From: RGIG3528 sp045629005
GTDB taxonomy: Bacteria > Bacillota > Clostridia > Lachnospirales > Lachnospiraceae
Assembly (NCBI GenBank): GCA_045629005.1
Contig: JAZQQJ010000079.1
Location: 20,012 to 84,011, forward strand
Reading direction: 5' to 3'
Length of the DNA stretch: 64,000 bases
Shown: piece by piece, positions 17,911-25,698 of the stretch
Layout: each line of letters begins with the position of its first letter
How positions within the stretch are numbered: position 1 is the stretch's first letter
The notes under the pieces: generated by a model
Databases searched by the model: none
What the model saw: the letters and a program-made list of their open reading frames with translations, nothing else
Told to the model about the DNA's origin: nothing
Position numbers and translations under genes: made by a program

Positions 17911-17935
17911 ATGGCTGGCTGTCGGAAAGGAATCT

Positions 17936-18454
17936 ATGATTACAAAAGACGAGTTTTTAAAAGATTTCGGCGGGCATGGTAATTCCTATGCATCATATCT
18001 TATTCTCAATACAACCGCTAATGATGTTATCCGTGTACTGAACGAGATTGATCCAGATATGTGCGTAGGCTCTGGAATTGAGCATACCGATGGTTCAGTC
18101 AGCTTTGAAATTTGTAAAGAATTACCGAATCTTGTTTATGACATAACGCATAAACTTCATACAATCGGATATGCAGACATAGACTGGAATGTTACTTATA
18201 CCGTAGCGGCAAAAGACGGTTCAGACTTCGATGACTATTATGCAGAAGAAACATATGGTTCTTTCTGTCTGAATGACGATAATTATGATGAAGACGATGA
18301 AGAAGCCCTATGGGATGCGTTCGTGACTATAACGGATAAATCTACTGGGGTTCAATTCTATACCGGAGCCGGTGCGGTAGATCGGGAAATTATGGAATAT
18401 TATCAGGAGATGATTGATAAACACCGCAAGAAAAAATCTCAACCGAAACTGTAA
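17936..18454 (+). CDS. Acidic 172-aa protein of unknown function
   Basis: No family recognised. The protein is strongly acidic, with runs such as DDNYDEDDEE around residue 120, and has a short basic C-terminus (HRKKKSQPK). No membrane segment. GGAAAGGA lies 7 nt before the ATG. It has no promoter motif of its own and follows nrdD after a hairpin, so it is probably co-transcribed. Small acidic proteins are common in plasmid early regions, sometimes as DNA mimics, but nothing here shows that. Confidence 0.75.
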   Translation: MITKDEFLKDFGGHGNSYASYLILNTTANDVIRVLNEIDPDMCVGSGIEHTDGSVSFEICKELPNLVYDITHKLHTIGYADIDWNVTYTVAAKDGSDFDDYYAEETYGSFCLNDDNYDEDDEEALWDAFVTITDKSTGVQFYTGAGAVDREIMEYYQEMIDKHRKKKSQPKL

Positions 18455-18463
18455 TATGGCACA

Positions 18464-18499
18464 AAAATACAATCTGCTTATGCGGGTTGTATTTTTTTT
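18464..18499 (+). terminator. Terminator after the 172-aa protein gene
   Basis: AAAATACA pairs with TGTATTTT around a weakly paired loop, followed by eight Ts. Confidence 0.75.
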
Positions 18500-18515
18500 A
18501 TCGCTAATTTTTTAA

Positions 18516-18523
18516 CCTGTATT
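18516..18523 (+). promoter_or_regulatory. Promoter motif variant CCTGTATT for ligA
   Basis: CCTGTATT followed by TACTAC lies 45 nt before the ligA start. Confidence 0.45.
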
Positions 18524-18568
18524 TACTACTTTTAATATGCAAATCAAACATATATAGGAGGAAACAAA

Positions 18569-20512
18569 ATGAATATTGATAAGCTAAAGCAACAGATTGA
18601 CGAAGCGCGTTCGGCGTATTACAACTCAGGAACGTCTTCCATGTCGGACAAGGAGTACGACGAAATGGTGGCTCTGTATGAGTCCCTTACAGGAGATATT
18701 ATTCCTGTAGGTGCAGAAATTAATGGGTCATTACCTGAAGAACGTCACGAGTTTCCGGCAAAAAGCCTAGACAAAACCAAGAACGTTGAAAAACTGGTAG
18801 GTACTTTTCCGGGGAAATCCGTACTCATGTGGAAGCTTGATGGATTGACCACCCAGATTACTTATGAAGACGGAAAACCTGTTAAAGCCGCTACGCGTGG
18901 CAATGGCGAAGTGGGTCAGAGTATCATGGACAGAATCCAACTGATTCACGACATTCCCCTTACTATCCCTGTTAGCGGGAAATGCGTAGTGAGGGGTGAA
19001 TGCGTAATGAGTTACCCTGATTTTAACGCTATTAACAAACATATTGAGACTTTAGGTGAAGAGCCATATAAAAACCCGAGAAATCTCGCGGCCGGTACTT
19101 TACTTGCGCTCAATAAAGAATTATTGTCAGCACGTCCTATACACTTCAGGCCGTTCAGTCTTGTGTACTATGACGAAATGGAAACGCTTCCTACGTTTTC
19201 AAGCCGACTAAATTTCTTGAGGGAAGCGGGGTTTAAGCCTGTAAGATACAGTTCATGTGAAACTCCGGATGAACTCAGGCGTCAGATTAAAGAGTATACG
19301 AAAGTTGCAGAAACCGGATATGAAATTCCTGTTGACGGGCTTGTCGTTGCAGATGACGCTGCACATGAAACAGACAATCTTCCGGGAACCGGACATCATC
19401 CGAACGTCAGATGTGGATACGCTCTTAAATGGGCTGATGAAACATCTGAAACAACATTGCGCGACATCGAGTGGAGTCCTTCAAGAACAGGCTTACTGAA
19501 TCCGGTTGCGGTGTTTGACACGGTTGAACTTGAAGGTACAGCAGTTTCAAGAGCAAGTTTGCATAATGTCTCGTACATTGAAACCCACAATCTGGCAATA
19601 GGGGATAAGATTACTATTTATAAGGCTAATAAAATCATTCCCCAGCTTGACAAAAACCTTTCAATGGCAGACCACTCTCAGGTAACATGGAACCAGGTAA
19701 TCTGCCCATGTTGCGGAAATATGGGAGAAGCAGTTTCAAGGAAAAATGCAGAAGCTATTGTCAAGGAAATGTGGTGCAAGAACCCATACTGTCCGGCAAA
19801 ACAAATCGGAGCATTCGTACACTTCGCAGAACGTGACTGCATGAATATCAAGGGTTTATCCGAGCAAACCATAGAAAAACTGGTTAATGCAGGATATCTC
19901 AAGACATTCAGCGACTTCTATAAGTTGTCTTCACATGCCGAAGAAATTGCCAAATGGGACGGTTTTGGAACAAAAGCAGTAAACAATATGCTTGCTGCTA
20001 TAGAGACGTCTAAAAAGACTGATTTTGTCAGCTTTGTACACGCTCTGGGCATTCCTAACATAGGCAAAGGTCAGGCAAAACTCCTGCAGAAGAGATTTAA
20101 GGATGTAAAAACGTTGTTTTTCGTTGACCACACTTTCAATGAAATTGAAAGTATCGACGGAATCGGGCATATATTGTCTCAGAGCCTGTTGAACTGGATC
20201 GGGAATAACGCCTACAAAGACGACTTCACGGAACTGGTGAATATGCTCACGTTTGAAAGCAACATTCCTGTAGCGGATGCCGTTTTAGCCGGTAAGACTT
20301 TTGTTATTACAGGCACGCTTGAACACTATCCTAACCGCGATGCGCTGGTGGCTGAGATTGAGTCACTCGGCGGGAAGGTAGCAGGCTCGGTATCAAAGAA
20401 CACCAGCTATCTTATTAACAATGATGTAAACTCCACGTCAGGAAAGAATAAGAAAGCGCAGGAGCTTGGAGTCCCGATAATTTCAGAAGTTGACTACATA
20501 GCTATGAAGTAA
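18569..20512 (+). CDS. ligA: NAD-dependent DNA ligase
   Basis: A 647-aa ligase that seals nicks using NAD+. The adenylated lysine is K89 in WKLDG. The adenylation domain also shows TRGNGEVGQS, and an OB region, a four-Cys zinc finger (CPCCG, then CKNPYCPA), helix-hairpin-helix repeats (~450-560) and a C-terminal BRCT domain (from about residue 570, LAGKTFVITGTLEHYPNRDA) follow in the usual order. Length is normal. It has its own promoter motif and terminator. Full-length ligA on a plasmid is uncommon; the host should have its own copy. Confidence 0.95.
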   Translation: MNIDKLKQQIDEARSAYYNSGTSSMSDKEYDEMVALYESLTGDIIPVGAEINGSLPEERHEFPAKSLDKTKNVEKLVGTFPGKSVLMWKLDGLTTQITYEDGKPVKAATRGNGEVGQSIMDRIQLIHDIPLTIPVSGKCVVRGECVMSYPDFNAINKHIETLGEEPYKNPRNLAAGTLLALNKELLSARPIHFRPFSLVYYDEMETLPTFSSRLNFLREAGFKPVRYSSCETPDELRRQIKEYTKVAETGYEIPVDGLVVADDAAHETDNLPGTGHHPNVRCGYALKWADETSETTLRDIEWSPSRTGLLNPVAVFDTVELEGTAVSRASLHNVSYIETHNLAIGDKITIYKANKIIPQLDKNLSMADHSQVTWNQVICPCCGNMGEAVSRKNAEAIVKEMWCKNPYCPAKQIGAFVHFAERDCMNIKGLSEQTIEKLVNAGYLKTFSDFYKLSSHAEEIAKWDGFGTKAVNNMLAAIETSKKTDFVSFVHALGIPNIGKGQAKLLQKRFKDVKTLFFVDHTFNEIESIDGIGHILSQSLLNWIGNNAYKDDFTELVNMLTFESNIPVADAVLAGKTFVITGTLEHYPNRDALVAEIESLGGKVAGSVSKNTSYLINNDVNSTSGKNKKAQELGVPIISEVDYIAMK

Positions 20513-20554
20513 GACTATCTCTGACGAGAGAGCCAACCCTGATAGCTTATCACG

Positions 20555-20586
20555 AAAAACATCTGGTTTCGACCGGGTGTTTTTTT
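20555..20586 (+). terminator. Terminator after ligA
   Basis: AACATCTGGT pairs with ACCGGGTGTT around a TTCG tetraloop, followed by seven Ts. Confidence 0.8.
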
Positions 20587-20639
20587 ATTTATCTAAAGAG
20601 TCTGACTTTTGTGCTGGCTCTTTTTATTTTTCAGATAAA

Positions 20640-20647
20640 ACTATATT
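20640..20647 (+). promoter_or_regulatory. Promoter motif variant ACTATATT
   Basis: ACTATATT followed by TACAGCAG lies 40 nt before the 59-aa gene. Confidence 0.45.
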
Positions 20648-20687
20648 TACAGCAGTAAATCAAATTTATATAATGGAGGTAGATGAA

Positions 20688-20867
20688 ATGAAAAATCCGA
20701 TAGCATATTGGGAAGAACAGATTGCAAGGTGTGAAGCAATTCTCAAAGTTGACCCGTACAACGAAGGAGTTGCTATTGATCTCGCATATGCAAAAGACAA
20801 ACTGCGCTTTGCGTGGGAGGATGATGAACTTGATTCAGCGGGACTTCCTCATCCTTGGGGCTATTAA
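20688..20867 (+). CDS. Unrecognised 59-aa acidic protein
   Basis: A small acidic protein, ending AGLPHPWGY, with no known family. I start it at 20688, 7 nt after GGAGGT; longer in-frame versions would begin before the promoter motif. The next small gene follows after 16 nt and the two appear to form one short transcript between terminators. Confidence 0.65.
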   Translation: MKNPIAYWEEQIARCEAILKVDPYNEGVAIDLAYAKDKLRFAWEDDELDSAGLPHPWGY

Positions 20868-20883
20868 AGAAAGGAGCAGAAAA

Positions 20884-21027
20884 ATGAAGAGAAGCCATTA
20901 TGTTTTTGACAAAAACGTTACGGTAATTTATTCATCAAGCAAGTGGTGTCGCCGCGTACGACGTGTGACAATTATCAGACGTAACAACGCCGGGCAAATT
21001 TGCGGTTCTGCTACATTCCCGGAATAA
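20884..21027 (+). CDS. Unrecognised 47-aa basic protein
   Basis: A very small Arg-rich protein (WCRRVRRVTIIRR in the middle) with a clean AAAGGAG site. It could bind nucleic acid, judging only from charge. It pairs with the acidic 59-aa protein directly upstream, so the two may interact. A terminator follows. Confidence 0.6.
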   Translation: MKRSHYVFDKNVTVIYSSSKWCRRVRRVTIIRRNNAGQICGSATFPE

Positions 21028-21040
21028 ATAACATTTTACA

Positions 21041-21067
21041 AAAAAGCCTCTTAAGGGGGCTTTTTTT
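21041..21067 (+). terminator. Terminator after the two small genes
   Basis: AAAAAGCCTC pairs with GGGGGCTTTTT around TTAA, then a T run. Confidence 0.8.
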
Positions 21068-21100
21068 GTTTCAACATTTAATATTTTTTGAGTCAAAAAT

Positions 21101-21108
21101 CCTATTTT
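21101..21108 (+). promoter_or_regulatory. Promoter motif variant CCTATTTT
   Basis: CCTATTTT followed by ACTTACATC lies 39 nt before the helicase gene. Confidence 0.45.
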
Positions 21109-21147
21109 ACTTACATCTTAAACAATCAAATAAATGGAGGTAGAAAA

Positions 21148-24100
21148 ATGGATTATTTAACAAACTCGGACTTTTACAAGTCCGCATCTTGCAATAAGGC
21201 GAAGGAACATGATACCTTAATTTCTGCATTTACGGCAGACCTGACACAGAATGAAAAGGCAAATGCAACCAAAATCTTTGCTTCCATAGCAAAGATGTGG
21301 CTTCGTCAGCATCCCGATTTCGAGAACGACGAAACGGTGGAGGAAGAAGATATTCTCACCAACATCGGTGAAATATCAGACATCGTTAATGCTGCATATC
21401 TTGGTTCAACAGGTCAGGAATGCACAAAAGCAGAGGAAGTAAATCTTAAGGAACTCAGTAAGGGTATCACAAGGTACTGCAGAGACGAAAAACGGTTTAA
21501 CGATAAGAGTTATCACATTATGCTGGATCAGACATTATATGTCTCAGCAGATGATACTCCGGAAATCGCAGCCGTATATCAGAGTCTCAAGGACAAGCCT
21601 GTCAAGATTCACTTCGATGTTATCTTTGTCAGTAAGACAATGGGAATTGAAGGAATCTGTTATAAAGGCGGAAAACCCTGGATTAAGGATAAGGAGATAG
21701 AGCAGGATTTATGGCTCAACCTTATGCTTATCGCTCTTGAAAAGCTGGTTCCCGCAGGCGAACACCGTATGGTTCGTGCAGGATATTACTTCATGCGCGA
21801 GCGCAGCGACAAGCCGGGAGTTGCATGGGATTTCAGGAACTTCTTTGAAGGTTCCAACGTTGTACGCCTTGAAGAGATGTACGCAAACACACCCGAGTAT
21901 AAAGCAACTAAAACGCTTGATAAGGACCTTGTGGACGCATACAAAGTTCAGTTCGAAGGAACTGAATGCTCTGAAGAGGACTGTGCAAAATGCAAATTCA
22001 ACGCACTCTGTAATGGCAAAGTTGCTCCCCAGGAGATGCAACAGAAGCAGCAGAAAAGGGGTAAAAAAGTTACACCTTCAGATGCACAGCAGGCTATTAT
22101 CGACTGGAACAACGGTATTCTTGCAGTAATTGCAGGTGCAGGAGCCGGTAAGACGGAATGTGTTTCTGAGCATGTTGTTTCCAGAATTCTTGACTATCTC
22201 AAGAAGGATGATGCGACAAAAGTAACGAATGAGGAAGTTAAAAACACTCTTCATAAGTTTCTGATGACCACATTCACAAACGCTGGCGCAAATGAAATGA
22301 AGGACCGTGTCCTTGGAAAACTTGCCAGTCGTGGTATTTTTGCAAATCCGGAAGATATCATGATTGTAACGTTTAACACGTTCGCCTTCGATATCTGCAA
22401 ACAGTTTTATCAGGAATTGGGATTCAAGCGTGTTCCCAGAGTAATTGACAACATCCGTTTTTCGAGGATAGCAGTCAATCTGCTCAATGAAACTCCTGTC
22501 AGAGGTCTTGACTACGAGCACTTCAATGTTGACATGCCTAACTGTAAAGGTGGTTTGGCAATATTAAGAACCGCCACAGAAAAGGTCAAGACAGCCCGTA
22601 TTGATATGCAGGCAAGTGATGCTGCATCACAAGTCAAGTCTCTTCTTCATTCATACGGCAGATTTATTACCGATGACGCATTTGCTGATGATTTCGTTGA
22701 TTTTTACAACGATTTACAGAAACAGATGTATGAAGACGGACTGATGCTCTTTGCCGATCAGGAACCCATGGCATTAAAGGTATTGGGAAACCACCCCAAT
22801 TATTTGGAAGAACAGGGATTCGAACGCATCATCATTGATGAGGCACAGGACTCCAACGAAATCCAGATGGAATTCATTAAACTCCTTTCTTCAACATCCT
22901 GCTTTAAGAGCATGGTTGTAGTAGGAGACGATTTCCAGGCTATCTATTCATTTAGAGAAACCTCACCTGAATATCTCGTAAAATTTGACCAGATGATTGG
23001 CAAGTCTGTAACATTCCAGTATCTTACGGACAACTACCGTTCAACACCCGAAATCCTTGAGGTGGCAAATAAGTTTATTGCTGCTAACAAGGAACAGCTT
23101 CCGAAGAAGCTGGCATCCGCAGGCGAAAACGGAAGGAAGCCTTCCGTACTTGGATTCTATGAAAAGGATGAAGAGTACATGTGGATTGTAGACCGCATCA
23201 AAGCAAAAATCGACGAAGGTTATCTTCCTGAAGAGATAGCCATTCTCGCAAGGACAAATCCTGAAATCGAAAAGCTCGGTGCGCTGCTGACGCAGGCAGG
23301 AATCCCGATCGTTATGAAGAACCCCACGCCTTATCTTGCAAATCTTAAGGTTATGGGCGCAATGGCACTTCGTAACGCAATCTTTGCTCCTGAAATTACC
23401 CAGAATTACTTTGAGTATCTCAGTGCAAAGAACCCCAATCTTTTCGAGGAAATGACAGACAACGAGATTCTCGATGCTGTTGACGAAATGAAAGGTATTT
23501 TTTCAAGTCTCGTTAATGAGGATCTCGACAAGCAGAGGGCTGTATTCCATAGCTACCTTGATGCTTTAAGAGGTAATGACGAGATTTACGATGCCTTCCT
23601 TGAATTGGTGTATGATAACGAAGACTTCCCCTCAGAAATCCAGTACATGTCAGACTTTAGTAAGTATGGCCAGGATGAAAAGAGAAGAATGGAACAGAGT
23701 TATCAGGGGGTTGTACTTTCAACAGCCCATTCGTCAAAGGGTCTTGAATGGCCGGTTGTATTTGTAACCATTTCCAAATGGGATACAATCGAATGCCACA
23801 AAAGAACAGCGTCAAATGGGGTAAACAAGGATCTTGAGGAATCAAGAAGACTTCTGTATGTAGCTATGACAAGAGCCCGTAAGGAACTCTATGTTACAAG
23901 CTTATACACCGCTTTCGGCAACGCTAAAGATGGTGTTACTTACAACCAGTTCCTTAAGGAGTTGTATGACATCGTTGGAAACGTATTTATGCCGATTGAC
24001 CCCGACGCACAGATAAAGAAGCTGGCGAAAGAAAATGCGGCAGCCCAGAGAAAGGTTTTGCAGGCCTCAAAGGAAGCAAGGAAAACAATGATGCACCTTC

Positions 24101-24267
24101 TTGCGAAGTGCAACGGTGATCCGTCAAAACTTTCCAAGGCCAGACCTGAAAAGGGCGGTAAAAAGGGCATGTCCGATGCTGAAATCTACGAGTACAACAA
24201 ACTCATAGTAGGTCAGAGACAGATGACTGTCGATGACTGGATTGAATCAGACGAGCGTTTTAGTTAA
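21148..24267 (+). CDS. UvrD/AddA-type helicase fused to a Cas4/AddB-like Fe-S nuclease domain
   Basis: A 1039-aa superfamily-1 helicase. Residues 1-300 resemble the Fe-S PD-(D/E)XK nuclease module of Cas4/AddB: a first Cys at 15 (SASCNK) and C274, C279, C282, C288 near its end. D157 can serve as the first acid, but the usual DYK triad element reads CYK (C171-K173), so nuclease activity is doubtful. The helicase has Walker A AGAGAGKT at 329-336, IIDEAQDSNE, GDDFQAIYSFR, STAHSSKGLEWPVVF and YVAMTRARK. It should unwind DNA in repair or transfer. Start at 21148 after GGAGGT; an upstream in-frame start would precede the promoter motif. Confidence 0.9.
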   Translation: MDYLTNSDFYKSASCNKAKEHDTLISAFTADLTQNEKANATKIFASIAKMWLRQHPDFENDETVEEEDILTNIGEISDIVNAAYLGSTGQECTKAEEVNLKELSKGITRYCRDEKRFNDKSYHIMLDQTLYVSADDTPEIAAVYQSLKDKPVKIHFDVIFVSKTMGIEGICYKGGKPWIKDKEIEQDLWLNLMLIALEKLVPAGEHRMVRAGYYFMRERSDKPGVAWDFRNFFEGSNVVRLEEMYANTPEYKATKTLDKDLVDAYKVQFEGTECSEEDCAKCKFNALCNGKVAPQEMQQKQQKRGKKVTPSDAQQAIIDWNNGILAVIAGAGAGKTECVSEHVVSRILDYLKKDDATKVTNEEVKNTLHKFLMTTFTNAGANEMKDRVLGKLASRGIFANPEDIMIVTFNTFAFDICKQFYQELGFKRVPRVIDNIRFSRIAVNLLNETPVRGLDYEHFNVDMPNCKGGLAILRTATEKVKTARIDMQASDAASQVKSLLHSYGRFITDDAFADDFVDFYNDLQKQMYEDGLMLFADQEPMALKVLGNHPNYLEEQGFERIIIDEAQDSNEIQMEFIKLLSSTSCFKSMVVVGDDFQAIYSFRETSPEYLVKFDQMIGKSVTFQYLTDNYRSTPEILEVANKFIAANKEQLPKKLASAGENGRKPSVLGFYEKDEEYMWIVDRIKAKIDEGYLPEEIAILARTNPEIEKLGALLTQAGIPIVMKNPTPYLANLKVMGAMALRNAIFAPEITQNYFEYLSAKNPNLFEEMTDNEILDAVDEMKGIFSSLVNEDLDKQRAVFHSYLDALRGNDEIYDAFLELVYDNEDFPSEIQYMSDFSKYGQDEKRRMEQSYQGVVLSTAHSSKGLEWPVVFVTISKWDTIECHKRTASNGVNKDLEESRRLLYVAMTRARKELYVTSLYTAFGNAKDGVTYNQFLKELYDIVGNVFMPIDPDAQIKKLAKENAAAQRKVLQASKEARKTMMHLLAKCNGDPSKLSKARPEKGGKKGMSDAEIYEYNKLIVGQRQMTVDDWIESDERFS

Positions 24268-24273
24268 TCCATT

Positions 24274-24313
24274 AAAAAAATACCTGTAGCATAACTGCTA
24301 TGGGTATTTTTTA
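24274..24313 (+). terminator. Terminator after the helicase gene
   Basis: AATACC-TAGCA pairs with TGCTA-GGTATT, followed by Ts. Confidence 0.85.
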
Positions 24314-24324
24314 TTGTCTTTTTC

Positions 24325-24332
24325 CCTATGTT
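24325..24332 (+). promoter_or_regulatory. Promoter motif variant CCTATGTT
   Basis: CCTATGTT followed by GAAAATATAC lies 36 nt before the 78-aa gene. Confidence 0.45.
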
Positions 24333-24368
24333 GAAAATATACATAAAAAAAATAAAGGAGGATAACAA

Positions 24369-24605
24369 ATGAATCGACGACAGCGAGCCATTATACGTTC
24401 AAAACACGAAGAGCTTGAAATGAACCGTGAGTTCAAAAATGATGCTCTTTGGGAAATGCGTGACAGTTTTGGACGTGGCGACGAACGGTTCCGGTCAGAA
24501 AACGAAATTTTCAACCGGAGCAAAAAACAACTGCGAAAACTGAAGAAGTACAACGGGCCTTGCGGGTTTGACCTAAATTCCTATAAGGAGTTAATGGGCG
24601 CATAG
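24369..24605 (+). CDS. Unrecognised 78-aa basic protein
   Basis: A small, highly charged, Arg/Glu-rich helical protein (MNRRQRAIIRSKHEELEMN) with no recognised domain. AAAGGAGG lies 8 nt before the ATG. It is the first gene of the unit that continues, after a 142-nt gap with several possible stems, into the PP-loop gene. Nothing in the sequence fixes its role. Confidence 0.65.
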   Translation: MNRRQRAIIRSKHEELEMNREFKNDALWEMRDSFGRGDERFRSENEIFNRSKKQLRKLKKYNGPCGFDLNSYKELMGA

Positions 24606-24747
24606 ACTAGCGAAGGACAGAGATACCGCCACAGGCAGGTATTGGTTTTGTTAAGCAGAAACCCACTAAGGAGTGCGTCTGCGTACACATTGTTACGCAA
24701 CAAAACCTCGACGAGTTTAAAATCTGCAGCCTTAACCCTATTCTGCC
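24606..24747 (+). ncRNA. Possible structured leader between the 78-aa gene and the PP-loop gene
   Basis: In 142 nt I see several possible stems: ATACC with GGTAT at about 24625-24645, GGTTT with AAACC just after, and GCGT with ACGC further on. No Shine-Dalgarno sequence precedes the ATG at 24748, so this RNA may control translation. No named RNA class recognised; folding was done only by eye. Confidence 0.35.
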
Positions 24748-25626
24748 ATGGTACACGTTATATCGTGGAGTGGCGGAAAAGACTCAACCGCAACCGTAAT
24801 ACTCTTCCACCGCCACGAAGCAGAACTTCTTGCTCCGGGCGACAAGGTAATTGTTCTTTTTGTAGAAGTTATGTTCGACCTCATCAACAATATATCGGGC
24901 CATAATCCCGACATTATTGATTTTATCTACAAGACCAAACTTGAGTTTGAATCTTGGGGGTATGAGGTCAGGATCCTTCGCGCAGATAAGGACTATCTCG
25001 ACTTTTTTCATCACAAAATGGGTAGAAGTCGTTTACATCCTGAACACGAGGGAATGACTTATGGTTTTCCTGCTTCAGGAATCTGCGGAATCAAGCGTGA
25101 CCTTAAGCTTAAGCCTCTTGAACAGTTCAAAAAAGCCATTGCCAACGAAGAGCATCTTGATTATGTTGGCATAGCAGTAGACGAGCCTAAAAGACTTGAA
25201 GCCTTATACAAGGAGCCTGATACCGTATCTTTATTGGACAGATGCGGTTACACGGAAGCTATGGCAAAGGAACTGTGCGAAGAGTATGGTATGCTCTCTC
25301 CGCAGTACGCTCTTAACAACGGAAAGCAGAAACGTGATGGATGCTGGTTCTGCCCGAACGCAAAGCTGTGCGAACACGAAGCAATCTACAAGGCACACCC
25401 TGAAGCATGGGCCAAATATGTTGCCCTTGAAGACGAACCTGATCTGGCTTATTCAAAATGGAACTGTTTTGCCAAGGATACGCTTCACGAACGGGATTGT
25501 AAGATTAGGGGCGTGGAATACAAACCAACGCTCCAAACCGTGCCTGACAAAGTGAAAAAAGTCAATGAATATCATCAAATAACGTTTGATGAATACCTCG
25601 ATTCATTAAAGATACCCGGAATTTAA
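24748..25626 (+). CDS. PP-loop ATPase, PAPS-reductase/DndC-like family (292 aa)
   Basis: The PP-loop SGGKDS is at residues 8-13, as in PAPS reductases, ATP sulfurylase subunits and the DNA-phosphorothioation protein DndC. A Cys pair in CWFCPNAKLC near residue 205 may hold a metal or an Fe-S cluster. These proteins activate a substrate by adenylation; the substrate here cannot be told. No dndB/D/E genes are present, so DNA phosphorothioation is not supported. A second, divergent family member lies at 49909-50676. The start is uncertain because no ribosome site is visible. A terminator overlaps the stop. Confidence 0.8.
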   Translation: MVHVISWSGGKDSTATVILFHRHEAELLAPGDKVIVLFVEVMFDLINNISGHNPDIIDFIYKTKLEFESWGYEVRILRADKDYLDFFHHKMGRSRLHPEHEGMTYGFPASGICGIKRDLKLKPLEQFKKAIANEEHLDYVGIAVDEPKRLEALYKEPDTVSLLDRCGYTEAMAKELCEEYGMLSPQYALNNGKQKRDGCWFCPNAKLCEHEAIYKAHPEAWAKYVALEDEPDLAYSKWNCFAKDTLHERDCKIRGVEYKPTLQTVPDKVKKVNEYHQITFDEYLDSLKIPGI

Positions 25627-25639
25627 CCGGGTATTTTTC
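25612..25639 (+). terminator. Terminator overlapping the end of the PP-loop gene
   Basis: ATACCCGG pairs with CCGGGTAT, then TTTTTC; the upstream arm includes the last codons. Confidence 0.8.
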
Positions 25640-25651
25640 TTGTCTTAATTT

Positions 25652-25659
25652 TCTATTTT
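25652..25659 (+). promoter_or_regulatory. Promoter motif variant TCTATTTT for the PARP gene
   Basis: TCTATTTT followed by ATATTTATCAAAATG lies 39 nt before the PARP start. Confidence 0.4.
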
Positions 25660-25698
25660 ATATTTATCAAAATGATAAATACAAAGGAGGAAAAAAGA

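Noticed and set aside
21148..22080. Cas4 of a CRISPR system
   Set aside because: The Fe-S nuclease-like domain is fused to a UvrD-type helicase, and no other Cas protein is present.
24642..24905. 87-codon plus-strand frame overlapping the PP-loop gene start
   Set aside because: No ribosome site, and the overlapped frame has the clear PP-loop signature.
24748..25626. DNA phosphorothioation (Dnd) system
   Set aside because: The PP-loop resembles DndC, but no DndB, DndD, DndE or cysteine desulfurase is found in the window.
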